DNA of 64,000 bases from Bacteroidales bacterium M8 (GTDB lineage Bacteria; Bacteroidota; Bacteroidia; Bacteroidales; Muribaculaceae), in the NCBI GenBank assembly GCA_001689495.1, contig LUJS01000024.1, positions 191 through 64,190 of the forward strand, given 5' to 3'. This document shows, one piece after another, positions 24,489 through 35,949 of the stretch (position 1 is the stretch's first letter; each line of letters opens with the position of its first letter). The notes beneath the pieces were generated by a model. It was not told the origin of the DNA and made no database searches. It saw only the letters and a program-made list of their open reading frames with translations. Made by a program: the position numbers and the translations under genes.

Positions 24489-24851
24489 TTATTTCAGCGA
24501 CGCGAGATATGCCTCCTCGTCCATCAGCTTGTCGAGTTCGGCGGGATCGGTGAGCTCGACCTCGATTATCCAGTTGTTGACGGGGTCCTCGTTGAGCAGA
24601 CGGGGATTGTCGATGAGCGCCTCGTTGATGTTGAGGACAGCACCGCTGACAGGTGCATAGAGGTCGCTGGCGGCCTTGACGCTCTCGACGGCGCCAAACT
24701 CCTCGCCGGCGGCGATGTCGTCGCCCTGCTCGGGCATGTCGACATAGACGATGTTGCCGAGTGCCTTCTGGGCATAGTCGGTGATGCCGATGAAACCTTT
24801 GTTGCCGTCAGTGCGGATATATTCGTGCGAGGGTGAATAGTAAGTCTTCAT
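24489..24851 (-). CDS. gcvH: Glycine cleavage system H protein
   Basis: This 120-residue lipoyl carrier has K59 in AVESVKAASDL as the lipoylation site and the family signatures ITDYAQKALGNIVYVDMP and PVSGAVLNIN. It shuttles the aminomethyl and dihydrolipoyl groups between the P, T and L proteins. Its lipoate is probably attached by the lipoate ligase encoded in the same operon. Confidence 0.97.
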   Translation of the reverse strand: MKTYYSPSHEYIRTDGNKGFIGITDYAQKALGNIVYVDMPEQGDDIAAGEEFGAVESVKAASDLYAPVSGAVLNINEALIDNPRLLNEDPVNNWIIEVELTDPAELDKLMDEEAYLASLK

Positions 24852-24869
24852 ATTCGTGGGGTATTAGTG

Positions 24870-25970
24870 TTATGCTTTGTATGATTTTTTATAGAATTTC
24901 TTTGCTGTGACCTTGGCGGGGAAGGTCTTGCGGCGTATCTTGACCTGAACTTCGGTGTCCTTGGCCGAGTATGGAGTCTCGATCAGCGCCAGCGCGATGC
25001 TCTTGTCGACCGAAATGCCGCGATAGCCTGTCGTGACATGGCCGATGACGCGCTCCTTGTCGTCGAGCACCTCATAGCCGTGGCGGGCTATGGCACGGTC
25101 GGCAATCTCGAGGCCAACGAGCTTGCGGGCTATGCCTTCCTCCTTCATCTTCTCGAGGGCCTTGCGTCCGAGGAATCCGCCCTTCTTGTCAAACTTGACG
25201 AAGATGCCGAGGCCGGCCTCGAGCGGAGTGATGTCGTCGGCAAGCTCGTCGCCATAGAGGGGCAGTCCGACCTCGAATCTCAGGGTGTCACGACAGCCGA
25301 GACCGCAGGGTTCGGCCTTGCCTGATTCGATCAGCTTGTCCCACAGGCGACAGATGAGCTCGGGCGAGCCGTAAAGCTCGAAGCCGTCCTCGCCGGTATA
25401 GCCCGTGCGGCTCACTATCAGCTTCTCGCCGTCAACCTCGGTCTCCTCGAATGTATAGAAAGCCATGTCGGGATAGTCAAGGCCGAGCACTTCGGCCATC
25501 ACCTTCTCCGCCTCGGGGCCCTGTATGGCAATCTGGGCGTATCTGTCGCTCACATCCTCGACCACGACGGCAAATCCGGCCGCATTGGCCTTGATCCAAG
25601 TGACATCCTTGGCTATGTTGGCGGCGTTGATGACAAGCAGGTATTCGTTGTGCGAGTATTTGTAGACCAGCAGGTCGTCGACCACGCCGCCGTGCGGATG
25701 ACACATCATGCCGTAGAGAATCTTGCCGTCGGGTATGGCCGAGACATCATTGGTGAAGATGCGGTTGACAAACATCTCGGCCTCGGCACCGCGCACGAAC
25801 ACCTCGCCCATGTGCGAGACGTCAAATACGCCGCAGGCATTGCGCACGGCGTTGTGCTCTTCGACAATGCCCTTGTACTGTATAGGCATGTCATAGCCGG
25901 CAAAGGGGCTCATCTGTGCCCCGAGCGCCACGTGGCGCGAATGCAGCGGGGTCTCTTTTATATCTTTCAT
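24870..25970 (-). CDS. gcvT: Aminomethyltransferase (glycine cleavage T protein)
   Basis: This 366-residue folate-dependent enzyme transfers the methylene group from aminomethyl-GcvH to tetrahydrofolate and releases ammonia. It shows the usual N-terminal HVALGAQMSPFAGYDMPIQY, then GVFDVSHMGE, the central RTGYTGEDGFELY and the C-terminal barrel segment VGHVTTGYRGISVDKSIALA. It lies 22 bp after lplA and 18 bp before gcvH. Confidence 0.97.
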   Translation of the reverse strand: MKDIKETPLHSRHVALGAQMSPFAGYDMPIQYKGIVEEHNAVRNACGVFDVSHMGEVFVRGAEAEMFVNRIFTNDVSAIPDGKILYGMMCHPHGGVVDDLLVYKYSHNEYLLVINAANIAKDVTWIKANAAGFAVVVEDVSDRYAQIAIQGPEAEKVMAEVLGLDYPDMAFYTFEETEVDGEKLIVSRTGYTGEDGFELYGSPELICRLWDKLIESGKAEPCGLGCRDTLRFEVGLPLYGDELADDITPLEAGLGIFVKFDKKGGFLGRKALEKMKEEGIARKLVGLEIADRAIARHGYEVLDDKERVIGHVTTGYRGISVDKSIALALIETPYSAKDTEVQVKIRRKTFPAKVTAKKFYKKSYKA

Positions 25971-25992
25971 GGTTTTAAATTGGTATGGATTT

Positions 25993-26976
25993 TTATAACA
26001 GTCGTTCCGCGAATGTCTCGGGATCGAGACCCGGTATCATCGCGGACAGGTTGATTCGTTTAAGTGCGTCGGTCACTGTTGTCCGGTCAAGTCTCAGACC
26101 TCTCAGGGCGGCAGAGACTGCTGCCGAGGCATCGGTGGTCTCGAGATAGTCACCGCGTAGGGTGACGTCGGATATGAGTCCGTCGTCGACACGGATAAAG
26201 ACCGAGATCTCTCCCACCCCCTCGATGCGACCCGTTGACTTGAGCGTGCCGGGGGGATTCTTGCCATAAAGCCATTCGGGCCGGTAATAATCCTCGGCCA
26301 TGCGCTCTATTTCGGCAATCTCGTCCTCCGACAGGACTATGGTCGGTCCGTCGGGGATGGTCGCGAGGAGGTGAGCGCGAAAGTCGGCGAGAGAGAGGTT
26401 CGGGAGATGCTCGCGTATGGTCGTCACCCTCGAGCGCACCGAGCCGACGGCGTGACTCTGCAGCTTGGACACCGAGGGAGTCAGCGCCCCGGCCATGGCA
26501 TCGGCATCGCAGTCATGGAGCATGGTGCCGTGGACTATGCTCCGGCCACATTGCAGATGATAATATGAGTTGCCCGAGACCTTGCGGTCGCCGATGAGGA
26601 TGTCGTTGCGCGAATTGTCGTGCGCGTCAAGGCCGAGCTGTCTCAGCGACCCGGCCACGGCGGCGGTATATCGCGCGAAGGTCGAGGCCACCGAAGAGCA
26701 GGACGATGTGACGAACGAGAGCATGAGGTTGTTGCCGTCGGCATAGACCGCCCCGCCACCGCTCTTGCGCCTGAAGACGCCGATGCCGTTATCCTTGCAG
26801 AATCGGGTGTCTATCTCTTTTTCCATCAGCTGGTTGCGACCTATTATCACGCTCGGCGCCACCTGCCAGACGAAGAAAAACTCCCTGTCGGGCCACCGCG
26901 TGGCCAGCCATTCCTCCTCGGCCAGATAGAATGCGAGGGGGCGCTCGATGGTATCAGACAAAAGTACAAGTTCCAT
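25993..26976 (-). CDS. lplA: Lipoate-protein ligase A family enzyme
   Basis: This 327-residue protein has the lipoate ligase core: VWQVAPSVIIGRNQLMEKEI, FRRKSGGGAVYADGNNLMLSF, and the lysine motif GDRKVSGNSYYH, followed by a C-terminal accessory domain. It activates lipoate and attaches it to GcvH. ATG 26976 is chosen because a good promoter lies just upstream and overlaps the longer open frame. As first gene of the operon it makes lipoylation rise with the enzymes that need it. Confidence 0.9.
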   Translation of the reverse strand: MELVLLSDTIERPLAFYLAEEEWLATRWPDREFFFVWQVAPSVIIGRNQLMEKEIDTRFCKDNGIGVFRRKSGGGAVYADGNNLMLSFVTSSCSSVASTFARYTAAVAGSLRQLGLDAHDNSRNDILIGDRKVSGNSYYHLQCGRSIVHGTMLHDCDADAMAGALTPSVSKLQSHAVGSVRSRVTTIREHLPNLSLADFRAHLLATIPDGPTIVLSEDEIAEIERMAEDYYRPEWLYGKNPPGTLKSTGRIEGVGEISVFIRVDDGLISDVTLRGDYLETTDASAAVSAALRGLRLDRTTVTDALKRINLSAMIPGLDPETFAERLL

Positions 26977-26996
26977 GAAGGCAGTTTTTCTATCGG

Positions 26997-27027
26997 CAAA
27001 TATAACGAAATTTATCAAATGCACAAA
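26997..27027 (-). promoter_or_regulatory. Promoter of the lplA-gcv operon
   Basis: On the minus strand TTTG (27027-27024) and TATATTTG (27004-26997) are 19 bp apart, a near-perfect Bacteroidetes promoter. The predicted start is near 26991, which leaves a leader of about 15 nt before lplA. I see no glycine riboswitch. Confidence 0.75.
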
Positions 27028-27061
27028 ATAATTTTTAACACATCGTCCACGTTAGTTATAT

Positions 27062-27772
27062 GTGAGTAATTTTCAATTCAAAAAATTTTCGGTCGAAGAC
27101 GGCAATACCGCCATGAAAGTCGGCACGGACGGCGTGCTGCTGGGTTGCTGGGCCTCAATACCCCCCGAGGTCGGGACCGTCATCGACGCCGGGTGCGGGT
27201 GCGGCCTGATAGCCCTGATGATGGCACAACGCGCACCCGAGGCACACGTCAAGGGTATAGACATAGACCCCGGCGCTGTCTCTGACGCAAGGCTGAATGT
27301 GGCACGATCGCCGTGGCCACATAATATTGACATAGCCGAGGCGGATGTCATGGAGTGGTCTCCCGAGCCGGAGCACCCGGTGCTTGTAATCTCGAATCCG
27401 CCATTCTTCAACGAAACGCTACGCTCACCGTCAGGTGAGAGGGCTCTGGCACGTCATGGCGAGACGTTCGGCGTGCGGGAACTGATAGCTTGGAGCGCCG
27501 GATTGATGCGGCACGACGATGACCGACTCGCGTTCATAGCCCCGGCGGACCGCGATGACGAGATAGAATACGAGCTTGCGCTGAACCGCCTGAACGTGTT
27601 GCGCAAATGCACCGTCCGGTCACGGCGCGGACGCAAGCCCGTGCGCACGTTGTGGGAAGCGGTCCGTGCCGAGCTGCCCTGCCTTAAGTCGAATCTCGAC
27701 ATAAGGGACGAGCAGAACGCCCTCACAGAAGAATACATCAAACTCACTTCAGATTTTTATCTCGATAAATAA
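27062..27772 (+). CDS. trmN6: tRNA1(Val) A37 N6-methyltransferase, TrmN6-like
   Basis: This 236-residue SAM-dependent methyltransferase has FSVEDGNTAMKVGTDGVLLG at the N terminus, the SAM loop IDAGCGCGLIALMMAQR near 42 and the catalytic NPPF motif (VISNPPFF) near 110. The start must be GTG 27062: the ATG at 27060 is out of frame and meets a stop at once, and family homology begins at the GTG. It overlaps the next gene by one base. Confidence 0.9.
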   Translation: MSNFQFKKFSVEDGNTAMKVGTDGVLLGCWASIPPEVGTVIDAGCGCGLIALMMAQRAPEAHVKGIDIDPGAVSDARLNVARSPWPHNIDIAEADVMEWSPEPEHPVLVISNPPFFNETLRSPSGERALARHGETFGVRELIAWSAGLMRHDDDRLAFIAPADRDDEIEYELALNRLNVLRKCTVRSRRGRKPVRTLWEAVRAELPCLKSNLDIRDEQNALTEEYIKLTSDFYLDK

Positions 27773-28623
27773 TGTCAGCAAACAGGATACCAATGCGTTT
27801 CGACTATCCCAGACGACTGCTTTACTTTCTTGTCATCAGTCTTGTCTGCCTGTTTTTCGCAGGGATAGTCATGTCTGTCATCATGGGCACGGACGGTGCC
27901 GCGTCGGCGCGTCAGCTCAGACTGGCCACCATAGTTCAGGACATCGTGGCGTTCATACTGCCCGCCCTCGTCACCGCCATCATCGTGACACCGCTGCCGG
28001 CAACGATGCTCGGTGCCGACCGCATGTTCAGCCTGCCGCAGCTGCTGACGGCCATTGGGGTGATGATAGTCTCGATCCCAGCAATGAACATACTGATAGA
28101 CTGGAACGCCAACATCTCGCTGCCCGAGTGGGCCGCCGGAATAGAGACATATCTCAAGGAGGCCGAGGCCCGTGCCGCCGGGTCGGTCGACCTGATGCTG
28201 GGCGGAGAGGGGACAGGCAATCTCATCGTATCCATACTGATAGTAGGAGTGCTGGCGGGGTTGAGCGAGGAACTGTTCTTTCGTGGCACCCTGCAGAGGC
28301 TCATAGGTAGCGGCCCGTTGGGCACGCACGCCACCATCTGGATAACGGCAGTGATCTTCAGCCTGTTCCACATGCAGTTCTACGGCTTCTTCCCACGCAT
28401 ATTGCTCGGAGCCTACTTCGGATACCTGCTGTGGTGGTCGGGGTCGATATGGCTTCCCGTCATAATCCACGCCCTCAACAACACCATATATGTCGTCACC
28501 TACAGGCATCCCGACATCAACACCGACACATTCGGACTCGGTGACATCTGGCTGGGACTGGCCTCGGTGATATGCACCGCCGTGCTGATAATGTGGCTGT
28601 CGAAATCGCGCAAACAAAGTTAA
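27772..28623 (+). CDS. CPBP-family intramembrane metalloprotease
   Basis: This 283-residue membrane protein has about eight helices and the Abi/CPBP signature: EELFFRGTLQRL (EExxxR) near 163, FSLFHMQFYG with the second His near 200 and HALNNTIY near 236. Relatives process prenylated or membrane-bound substrates; the substrate here is unknown. It starts within the stop codon of trmN6. Confidence 0.88.
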   Translation: MSANRIPMRFDYPRRLLYFLVISLVCLFFAGIVMSVIMGTDGAASARQLRLATIVQDIVAFILPALVTAIIVTPLPATMLGADRMFSLPQLLTAIGVMIVSIPAMNILIDWNANISLPEWAAGIETYLKEAEARAAGSVDLMLGGEGTGNLIVSILIVGVLAGLSEELFFRGTLQRLIGSGPLGTHATIWITAVIFSLFHMQFYGFFPRILLGAYFGYLLWWSGSIWLPVIIHALNNTIYVVTYRHPDINTDTFGLGDIWLGLASVICTAVLIMWLSKSRKQS

Positions 28624-28637
28624 GGAATATTAAAACT

Positions 28638-28669
28638 CTTGACAAAGGGTTTGTCAGGTTGTAATTTTG
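28638..28669 (+). promoter_or_regulatory. Promoter of the ftsX operon
   Basis: CTTG (28638-28641) and TAATTTTG (28662-28669) are 20 bp apart. The predicted leader before ftsX is about 13 nt. It appears to drive ftsX through yigZ, since gaps downstream are all under 50 bp. Confidence 0.65.
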
Positions 28670-28686
28670 CGCTAATTTTCAGTAAA

Positions 28687-29565
28687 ATGGCTAAAAAGCT
28701 GCATTTACGCATACCAATATTCAGCACCCGTGCCACCGCGACCCTGTCCGTGGCCCTCGTGCTCGTCATACTCGGTCTGGCCGCGATGGTCGGCATAGTC
28801 ACCGGGCGCGTCACCGAATCCGTCAAGGAGAACATGGGATTCGTCGTGGTGCTGGCCGAGGATGTCTCGGCATCTGACATCGACGCCGTCACCGAACGCA
28901 TCAAATCGTATGGCGGGACGCGCAGCGTCACCTACTCCTCGCCCGAAGTAATACTGGAACGCTGGCAGAAACTTGTCGGCGAGGACGAGGACATAATGCG
29001 TCTGGCGGGTGTCAATCCCTTCTCGCCCGAACTCGAGGTGCATGTCGACGCCACGCACGCCCATCCCGACTCGATAGCGCTGATGAGCGCGCCGCTCGAA
29101 CTGCTGCCTCAGGTCAACGAGGTCCGCGTCACCGCCGACCTGATAGAGAAGGTCAGCTCGACAATGGACAGTATCACCCTAACACTCCTCATCGTTGCCG
29201 TGGCGCTGCTCGTGGTGTCGTTCGTGCTGATATTCAACACCGTGCGACTGACCGTCTACTCGCGCCGCTTCCTCATACACACCATGCAGCTCGTGGGAGC
29301 GACGCCGGCGTTCGTGCGCAGGCCGTTCCTGACAGAGAACATGGTCAACGGATTCGTGGCCGGCATCATAGCCTCGGCGGCACTCGCAGGAATACTCTAT
29401 GGCGCCTGTCGCGTCGACGCGGCCATCGCCGAAGCCGTGCGCGTCGAGGACGCCGTCATGGTGATGCTGGCCATGACCATCACCGGCATCATCATCTGCC
29501 TTGCCGCGTCGTGGGTGGCCTGCAACAGATACCTCTCGCTCTCCTACGACCAGCTGTTCAAATAA
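28687..29565 (+). CDS. ftsX: Cell-division protein FtsX
   Basis: This 292-residue protein has four membrane helices: one near residue 20, a periplasmic domain (about 45-155), then three C-terminal helices with the FtsX permease fold. With FtsE it couples division to peptidoglycan hydrolysis. ATG 28687 follows a clear promoter; the 16 upstream codons overlap that promoter. The order ftsX, DUF3098, uppP, truB, queA is shared by many Bacteroidetes. Confidence 0.92.
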   Translation: MAKKLHLRIPIFSTRATATLSVALVLVILGLAAMVGIVTGRVTESVKENMGFVVVLAEDVSASDIDAVTERIKSYGGTRSVTYSSPEVILERWQKLVGEDEDIMRLAGVNPFSPELEVHVDATHAHPDSIALMSAPLELLPQVNEVRVTADLIEKVSSTMDSITLTLLIVAVALLVVSFVLIFNTVRLTVYSRRFLIHTMQLVGATPAFVRRPFLTENMVNGFVAGIIASAALAGILYGACRVDAAIAEAVRVEDAVMVMLAMTITGIIICLAASWVACNRYLSLSYDQLFK

Positions 29566-29601
29566 TCCGTCAATTCTGACAAGTCTATACATTTTTATAA
29601 T

Positions 29602-29868
29602 ATGGCAAATCAAAAGACATCGCCACAAGACAAACTGATACGCGAGCCCCAAGACCGCATGCCTCTCCAGAAAGGCAATTTCAGGCTCATGGCCATTTCG
29701 GGCGCAATGATCGTGATCGGTTTCCTCCTTATGGCCGGAGGCTCGACCGGGCTCGACACCTTCAACCCCGACATCTTCTCGACAAGACGCATCGTCGTCG
29801 GACCGTGCATATCCTTCCTCGGATTCATCTTCATGGGCTATGCCATAATGTTCAGAGGAAAGAAATAA
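29602..29868 (+). CDS. DUF3098 membrane protein
   Basis: This 88-residue protein has two membrane helices (LMAISGAMIVIGFLLMAGG near 30, and GPCISFLGFIFMGYAIMF near 66) and the family core NPDIFSTRRIVVGP. Its function is unknown. Its fixed place between ftsX and uppP suggests a link to the divisome or wall synthesis. Confidence 0.88.
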   Translation: MANQKTSPQDKLIREPQDRMPLQKGNFRLMAISGAMIVIGFLLMAGGSTGLDTFNPDIFSTRRIVVGPCISFLGFIFMGYAIMFRGKK

Positions 29869-29917
29869 AACCATTCAACCTCATTATCCAACAACCTAAA
29901 ATTATCCTCATCACATC

Positions 29918-30736
29918 ATGGATTGGTTAGACGCCCTGATTCTCGGCATAGTACAAGGCCTCGCTGAATATCTCCCCATCAGCTCGAGCGGCCATCTCGA
30001 AATTTTCCGTGACATCCTCGGACTCCATATTTCCGGTGCCGACGCGCTCGAGTTTGACGTAGTGCTTCACGTAGCCACCGTACTCAGCACGATCGTAGTG
30101 CTCTGGAAGGAATTCCTGCCCCTTTGCAAGTCGTTCTTCACATTTGCGAGAGACGACAACTTCTATTATGTCTGCAAGATTCTCCTCTCGTGCATACCCG
30201 TGGCCATCGTTGGCCTCTGTTTCAAGGACTTCGTCGAGAGCTTCTTCGGCGGCGGCCTCACCGTTGTCGGCATCTGCCTCGTCTGCACTGCCATGCTGCT
30301 GATGTTCGCATACCTGTTCCGCAACCCCGAGCGCGAGCAGATATTCCACGAGACAGGCCACGACATCACATGGCTCGACGCCTTCATCATCGGTTGCGCA
30401 CAGGCAGTGGCCGTGCTGCCGGGCCTGAGCCGTTCGGGCACCACCATCGCCACCGGCCTCATGCTGGGCGACAAGCGCGAGAAGATAGCACAGTTCTCGT
30501 TCTTCATGGTCATCATCCCCATTCTTGGCGAGGCGCTGCTGGGCGTCAAGGACATAATTGCCGGCGAAGGCGTGGGCGAGAGCGTGGGCCTGCTGCCCCT
30601 CGCTGTAGGATTCATCTCGTCGTTCGTGGTGGGTTGCTTGGCTTGCTCGTGGATGCTCAAGATCGTCAAGAAAGGCAAACTCGTGTGGTTCGCCTTCTAT
30701 TGCTTGGCCGTGGGCTTCCTCTGCCTCGCTTGGTGA
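29918..30736 (+). CDS. uppP: Undecaprenyl-diphosphatase (UppP/BacA)
   Basis: This 272-residue polytopic protein recycles the undecaprenyl-pyrophosphate lipid carrier of wall synthesis. It has both signature loops, EYLPISSSGHLEI near residue 18 and PGLSRSGTTIATGL near 168, within about eight helices. Loss or overexpression of the family alters bacitracin susceptibility. It sits in the conserved ftsX operon. Confidence 0.96.
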   Translation: MDWLDALILGIVQGLAEYLPISSSGHLEIFRDILGLHISGADALEFDVVLHVATVLSTIVVLWKEFLPLCKSFFTFARDDNFYYVCKILLSCIPVAIVGLCFKDFVESFFGGGLTVVGICLVCTAMLLMFAYLFRNPEREQIFHETGHDITWLDAFIIGCAQAVAVLPGLSRSGTTIATGLMLGDKREKIAQFSFFMVIIPILGEALLGVKDIIAGEGVGESVGLLPLAVGFISSFVVGCLACSWMLKIVKKGKLVWFAFYCLAVGFLCLAW

Positions 30737-30769
30737 GACATCTGCCGACAAACGTACCATTGACAGAAC

Positions 30770-31498
30770 ATGACATTCGATTTCTTAAAAGGAGAAACCC
30801 TATACATTGACAAGCCCCTCGAGTGGACATCGTTTGACGTAGTCAAGCGACTGAGAGGAGTGATACAGCACCGTCTTCACGTCAAGAAGCTCAAGGTGGG
30901 ACATGCGGGCACGCTCGACCCCCTCGCCACGGGCGTGATGATCGTCGTGACCGGGCGCTCGACCAAGCTGATAGAACAGCTGCAGGCCGGCGTCAAGGAG
31001 TATGTGGCCACGATGCAGCTCGGCGCCACGACCCCGTCGCACGATCTCGAGACAGAGATAGACGGCCACTATCCCACGGAGCACATCACGCTCGACCTGA
31101 TCAATAGCGTGCTGCCGCGGTTCGTGGGACGCATCGAGCAGGTGCCCCCGGCATTCTCGGCCTGCAAGGTCGACGGCCACCGTGCATACGTCATGGCCCG
31201 CAAGGGACGCGACGTCGAGCTGAAGCCCAAGGTGCTGGTGATAGACGAGATCGAGCTCGAGGAGTTCGACCCCGACACGATGTCACTGAGGCTCAGGATT
31301 GTCTGCAGCAAGGGAACATACATCCGCGCTCTGGCCCGCGACATCGGCGAGGCCCTCGAATCGGGCGCGCACCTCACGGCACTGCGTCGCACCCGCGTCG
31401 GCGATGTGACTATCGGCGATTGTCTGGATGTAGACAAGGCCGTCGAGATCATCAGGGCATCGGACGTGGTGATGCCCGACGAAAATCTGGAAAATTGA
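30770..31498 (+). CDS. truB: tRNA pseudouridine-55 synthase TruB
   Basis: This 242-residue enzyme makes pseudouridine 55 in the tRNA T loop. Catalytic Asp50 lies in HAGTLDPLATGVM, with the other family motifs YIDKPLEWTSFDVV and CSKGTYIRALARDIG. No PUA domain follows, as in other short Bacteroidetes TruB proteins. It lies 33 bp after uppP and 29 bp before queA. Confidence 0.96.
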   Translation: MTFDFLKGETLYIDKPLEWTSFDVVKRLRGVIQHRLHVKKLKVGHAGTLDPLATGVMIVVTGRSTKLIEQLQAGVKEYVATMQLGATTPSHDLETEIDGHYPTEHITLDLINSVLPRFVGRIEQVPPAFSACKVDGHRAYVMARKGRDVELKPKVLVIDEIELEEFDPDTMSLRLRIVCSKGTYIRALARDIGEALESGAHLTALRRTRVGDVTIGDCLDVDKAVEIIRASDVVMPDENLEN

Positions 31499-31527
31499 AC
31501 AAAACACCGCAAAAGTAATTACAGAGG

Positions 31528-32577
31528 ATGAAACTTTCGCAATTTAAATTCAAGCTCCCCGAAGAGCTGATAGCACAGCACCCCAACGCCGAGCGCGACG
31601 ACGCCAGACTGATGGTGATAAACCGCAAGGAGGGGACGATAGAAAACCATGAGTTCAAGGAGGTCATCGACTTCTTTGACGACGGCGACCTCTTTGTCTA
31701 CAACGACTCGATGGTCTTCCCGGCCCTGCTCTACGGCAACAAGGAGAAGACAGGCGCCAAGATCGAGGTGTTCCTGCTGCGCGAACTGAGCGCCGAGAAC
31801 AAGCTGTGGGACGTGCTGGTGGAGCCCGCCCGCAAGATTCGCATCGGCAACAAACTCTATTTCGGCGACGACGAGTCGATGGTGGCCGAGGTGATAGACA
31901 ACACCACCTCGCGCGGCCGCACGCTGAGATTCCTCTATGACGGACCGCACGACGAGTTCAAAGCCGAGCTGTTCCGTCTGGGCTCGACACCTCTGCCCTA
32001 CTATATCAAGCGCGAGTCGACCCCCGAGGACAACGACCGCTATCAGACCATCTATGCCTCGCGCGAAGGTGCCGTCGTGGCATCGGGCGTAGGCCTGCAC
32101 TTCTCGCGCGAGCTGCTCAAGCGCCTCGAGATCAAGGGCGTGGGACAGGCATTCATCACCATACACAGCGGTCTCGGCAACTATCGCGAGATCGACGTCG
32201 AGGACCTGACCAAACACCGCATGGACTCTGAGGAGATGGTGGCTTCGGACGTACTCGTCGACACCGTCAACGCCACCAAGGATGCCGGCCACAGGGTCTG
32301 CGCCGTCGGCACGTCGGTGCTCCGCGCCATCGCAAGCGCCGTCAGCATGGGCGGACACATGAAGACATATACCGGATGGACCAACAAGTTCATCTTCCCT
32401 CCCTACGACTTCACCGTCACCGACTCGCTGCTCACCAACTTCCACCTCCCCTACTCGACCATGCTGATGATGGTAGCCGCGTTCGGCGGATATGACATCG
32501 TCATGGAGGGCTACAAGAAAGCCGTCAAGGAGGGTTACAAGTTCGGTGTCTATGGCGACTCGATGCTGATAATCTGA
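31528..32577 (+). CDS. queA: S-adenosylmethionine:tRNA ribosyltransferase-isomerase QueA
   Basis: This 349-residue enzyme forms epoxyqueuosine on tRNA at the queuosine step. Signatures are [20 protein letters not shown] at the start, LYYGN-like [27 protein letters not shown], and the C-terminal [20 protein letters not shown] and [12 protein letters not shown]. TruB and QueA pairing is usual in this operon. Confidence 0.95.
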   Translation: MKLSQFKFKLPEELIAQHPNAERDDARLMVINRKEGTIENHEFKEVIDFFDDGDLFVYNDSMVFPALLYGNKEKTGAKIEVFLLRELSAENKLWDVLVEPARKIRIGNKLYFGDDESMVAEVIDNTTSRGRTLRFLYDGPHDEFKAELFRLGSTPLPYYIKRESTPEDNDRYQTIYASREGAVVASGVGLHFSRELLKRLEIKGVGQAFITIHSGLGNYREIDVEDLTKHRMDSEEMVASDVLVDTVNATKDAGHRVCAVGTSVLRAIASAVSMGGHMKTYTGWTNKFIFPPYDFTVTDSLLTNFHLPYSTMLMMVAAFGGYDIVMEGYKKAVKEGYKFGVYGDSMLII

Positions 32578-32581
32578 TTGC

Positions 32582-33190
32582 TTGGCCCGGTTCCTGACCA
32601 TACCGAAGCAAGGCGAGGCCATCGTCCGCGAGAAGATGAGCCGCTTTCTGGCGTTCGCGCTCCCCGTCACCTCTGCCGGGGAGGCGCGCGATGCCATCGC
32701 GCTCTATGCCAACGAGTATCACGACGCCCGCCACGTCTGCTGGGCATACATGGTCGGGGCTGACAGGCTCACGTTCCTGTCGTCGGACAACGGCGAGCCC
32801 TCGGGCACTGCGGGCAAGCCGATACTGGGCCAGATCAACTCGCTGGGGCTCACCGACGTGGTGGTGATAGTGGTGAGGTACTTCGGCGGCATCAAGCTGG
32901 GCACCTCGGGGCTCATCGCCGCCTATCGCGAGGCCGCGAGGCTGGCCCTCGAGGACGCCGGGACTGTCGAAGGACGCGAGATGACGACGCTGTCGCTGAC
33001 ATTCCCCTATCTGGCCATGAATCCAGTGATGACCCTTGTCAAGACCTACGGGGCACAGGCGCCGGTGACGATACAGAGCCAGAGCTTCGACAATACGTGC
33101 TCGATGACGCTGTCGTTGCCCCTCGACCTCCTCGACGAGATTTCGGGCAGACTCGGAGCGGTATCGGGGACCTCGATTGTCGAAGATTGA
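32582..33190 (+). CDS. yigZ: YigZ/IMPACT-family protein
   Basis: This 202-residue protein matches the UPF0029 (IMPACT) family, with the core SSDNGEPSGTAGKPIL near 76 and VVRYFGGIKLGTSGLIAAYR near 100, plus the C-terminal DUF1949-like domain. The start appears to be TTG 32582, four bases after the queA stop: the frame is closed by TAA at 32570, no ATG precedes the homology, and no other common start codon lies between. The function of the family in bacteria is unsettled. Confidence 0.88.
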   Translation: MARFLTIPKQGEAIVREKMSRFLAFALPVTSAGEARDAIALYANEYHDARHVCWAYMVGADRLTFLSSDNGEPSGTAGKPILGQINSLGLTDVVVIVVRYFGGIKLGTSGLIAAYREAARLALEDAGTVEGREMTTLSLTFPYLAMNPVMTLVKTYGAQAPVTIQSQSFDNTCSMTLSLPLDLLDEISGRLGAVSGTSIVED

Positions 33191-33270
33191 CGAAAACTAT
33201 TATTTGTCAATCTTTGTTAATCTTTTGAATGAGATTTGACCGCAAAGGGCAATTATCTCACAAAAATGTT

Positions 33271-33278
33271 TACCTTTG
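33271..33278 (+). promoter_or_regulatory. -7 promoter box of rsfS-ftsH
   Basis: TACCTTTG fits TAnnTTTG and predicts a leader of about 73 nt before rsfS. It lies in the 166-bp gap after yigZ. I see no correctly spaced -33 element and no terminator with a good stem in the gap. Confidence 0.5.
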
Positions 33279-33356
33279 CGCTGATATAAGCACGCATCAT
33301 TCATCCTCCTCTTCTCAGCCATTACAACAAAGCACTATCTTCCCGACAAACAACGC

Positions 33357-33719
33357 ATGACTGAAAACAACACAGACCTGCTACCCCTCATCATCGAGGG
33401 CATACGTGACCGCAAAGGCCGCAAGATCACAGTCGTAGACCTCAGCGAGATCGAGAGCGCGGCGGCACGCCGTTTCGTGATATGCGAGGGCACCTCGTCG
33501 CAGCACGTGGCCGCAGTGGCCGACAGCATACGCGAGTATCTGCTCGAGCACTCGAGGGTAAAGCCCTATAACTATGACGGATATGCCAACTCGCAGTGGA
33601 TCGTGATAGACTACGGCGACACGATGGTACACGTTTTCTTACCCGAGACACGCTCGCTCTATGACCTCGAAGGTCTCTGGAACGATGCCGTGATCACCGA
33701 GATCCCCGATCTCGACTAA
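33357..33719 (+). CDS. rsfS: Ribosomal silencing factor RsfS
   Basis: This 120-residue protein binds uL14 on the 50S subunit and blocks subunit joining under starvation. Signatures are GIRDRKGRKITVVDLSEI, FVICEGTSSQHVAAVADSI, YANSQWIVIDYGDTMVHVF and RSLYDLEGLW. It lies 21 bp before ftsH, a pairing common in Bacteroidetes. Confidence 0.94.
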   Translation: MTENNTDLLPLIIEGIRDRKGRKITVVDLSEIESAAARRFVICEGTSSQHVAAVADSIREYLLEHSRVKPYNYDGYANSQWIVIDYGDTMVHVFLPETRSLYDLEGLWNDAVITEIPDLD

Positions 33720-33740
33720 TACAAACCACCCGCACGCACT

Positions 33741-35852
<2,112 letters not shown>

Positions 35853-35856
35853 GATA

Positions 35857-35894
35857 TTAAAGAGAATCCCGGAGGCATCCGGGATTCTCTTTAA
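35857..35894 (+). terminator. Intrinsic terminator of ftsH
   Basis: AAAGAGAATCCCGG (35859-35872) pairs perfectly with CCGGGATTCTCTTT (35879-35892) across a 6-nt loop, with further A/T pairing outside and an AT-rich tail. It starts five bases after the ftsH stop. Confidence 0.85.
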
Positions 35895-35898
35895 TATT

Positions 35899-35930
35899 AT
35901 TGCATATTAATCACAAATGTATTACTTTTG
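35899..35930 (+). promoter_or_regulatory. Promoter of the solitary caspase-like gene
   Basis: ATTG (35899-35902) and TACTTTTG (35923-35930) are 20 bp apart, directly after the ftsH terminator. The predicted leader is about 15 nt before ATG 35950. Confidence 0.65.
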
Positions 35931-35949
35931 CTTCAGAAAAGACACAGTT

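Noticed and set aside
31519..32697. Long minus-strand open frame over queA and yigZ
   Set aside because: It is the complement of two recognisable genes and has no motif or start context of its own.
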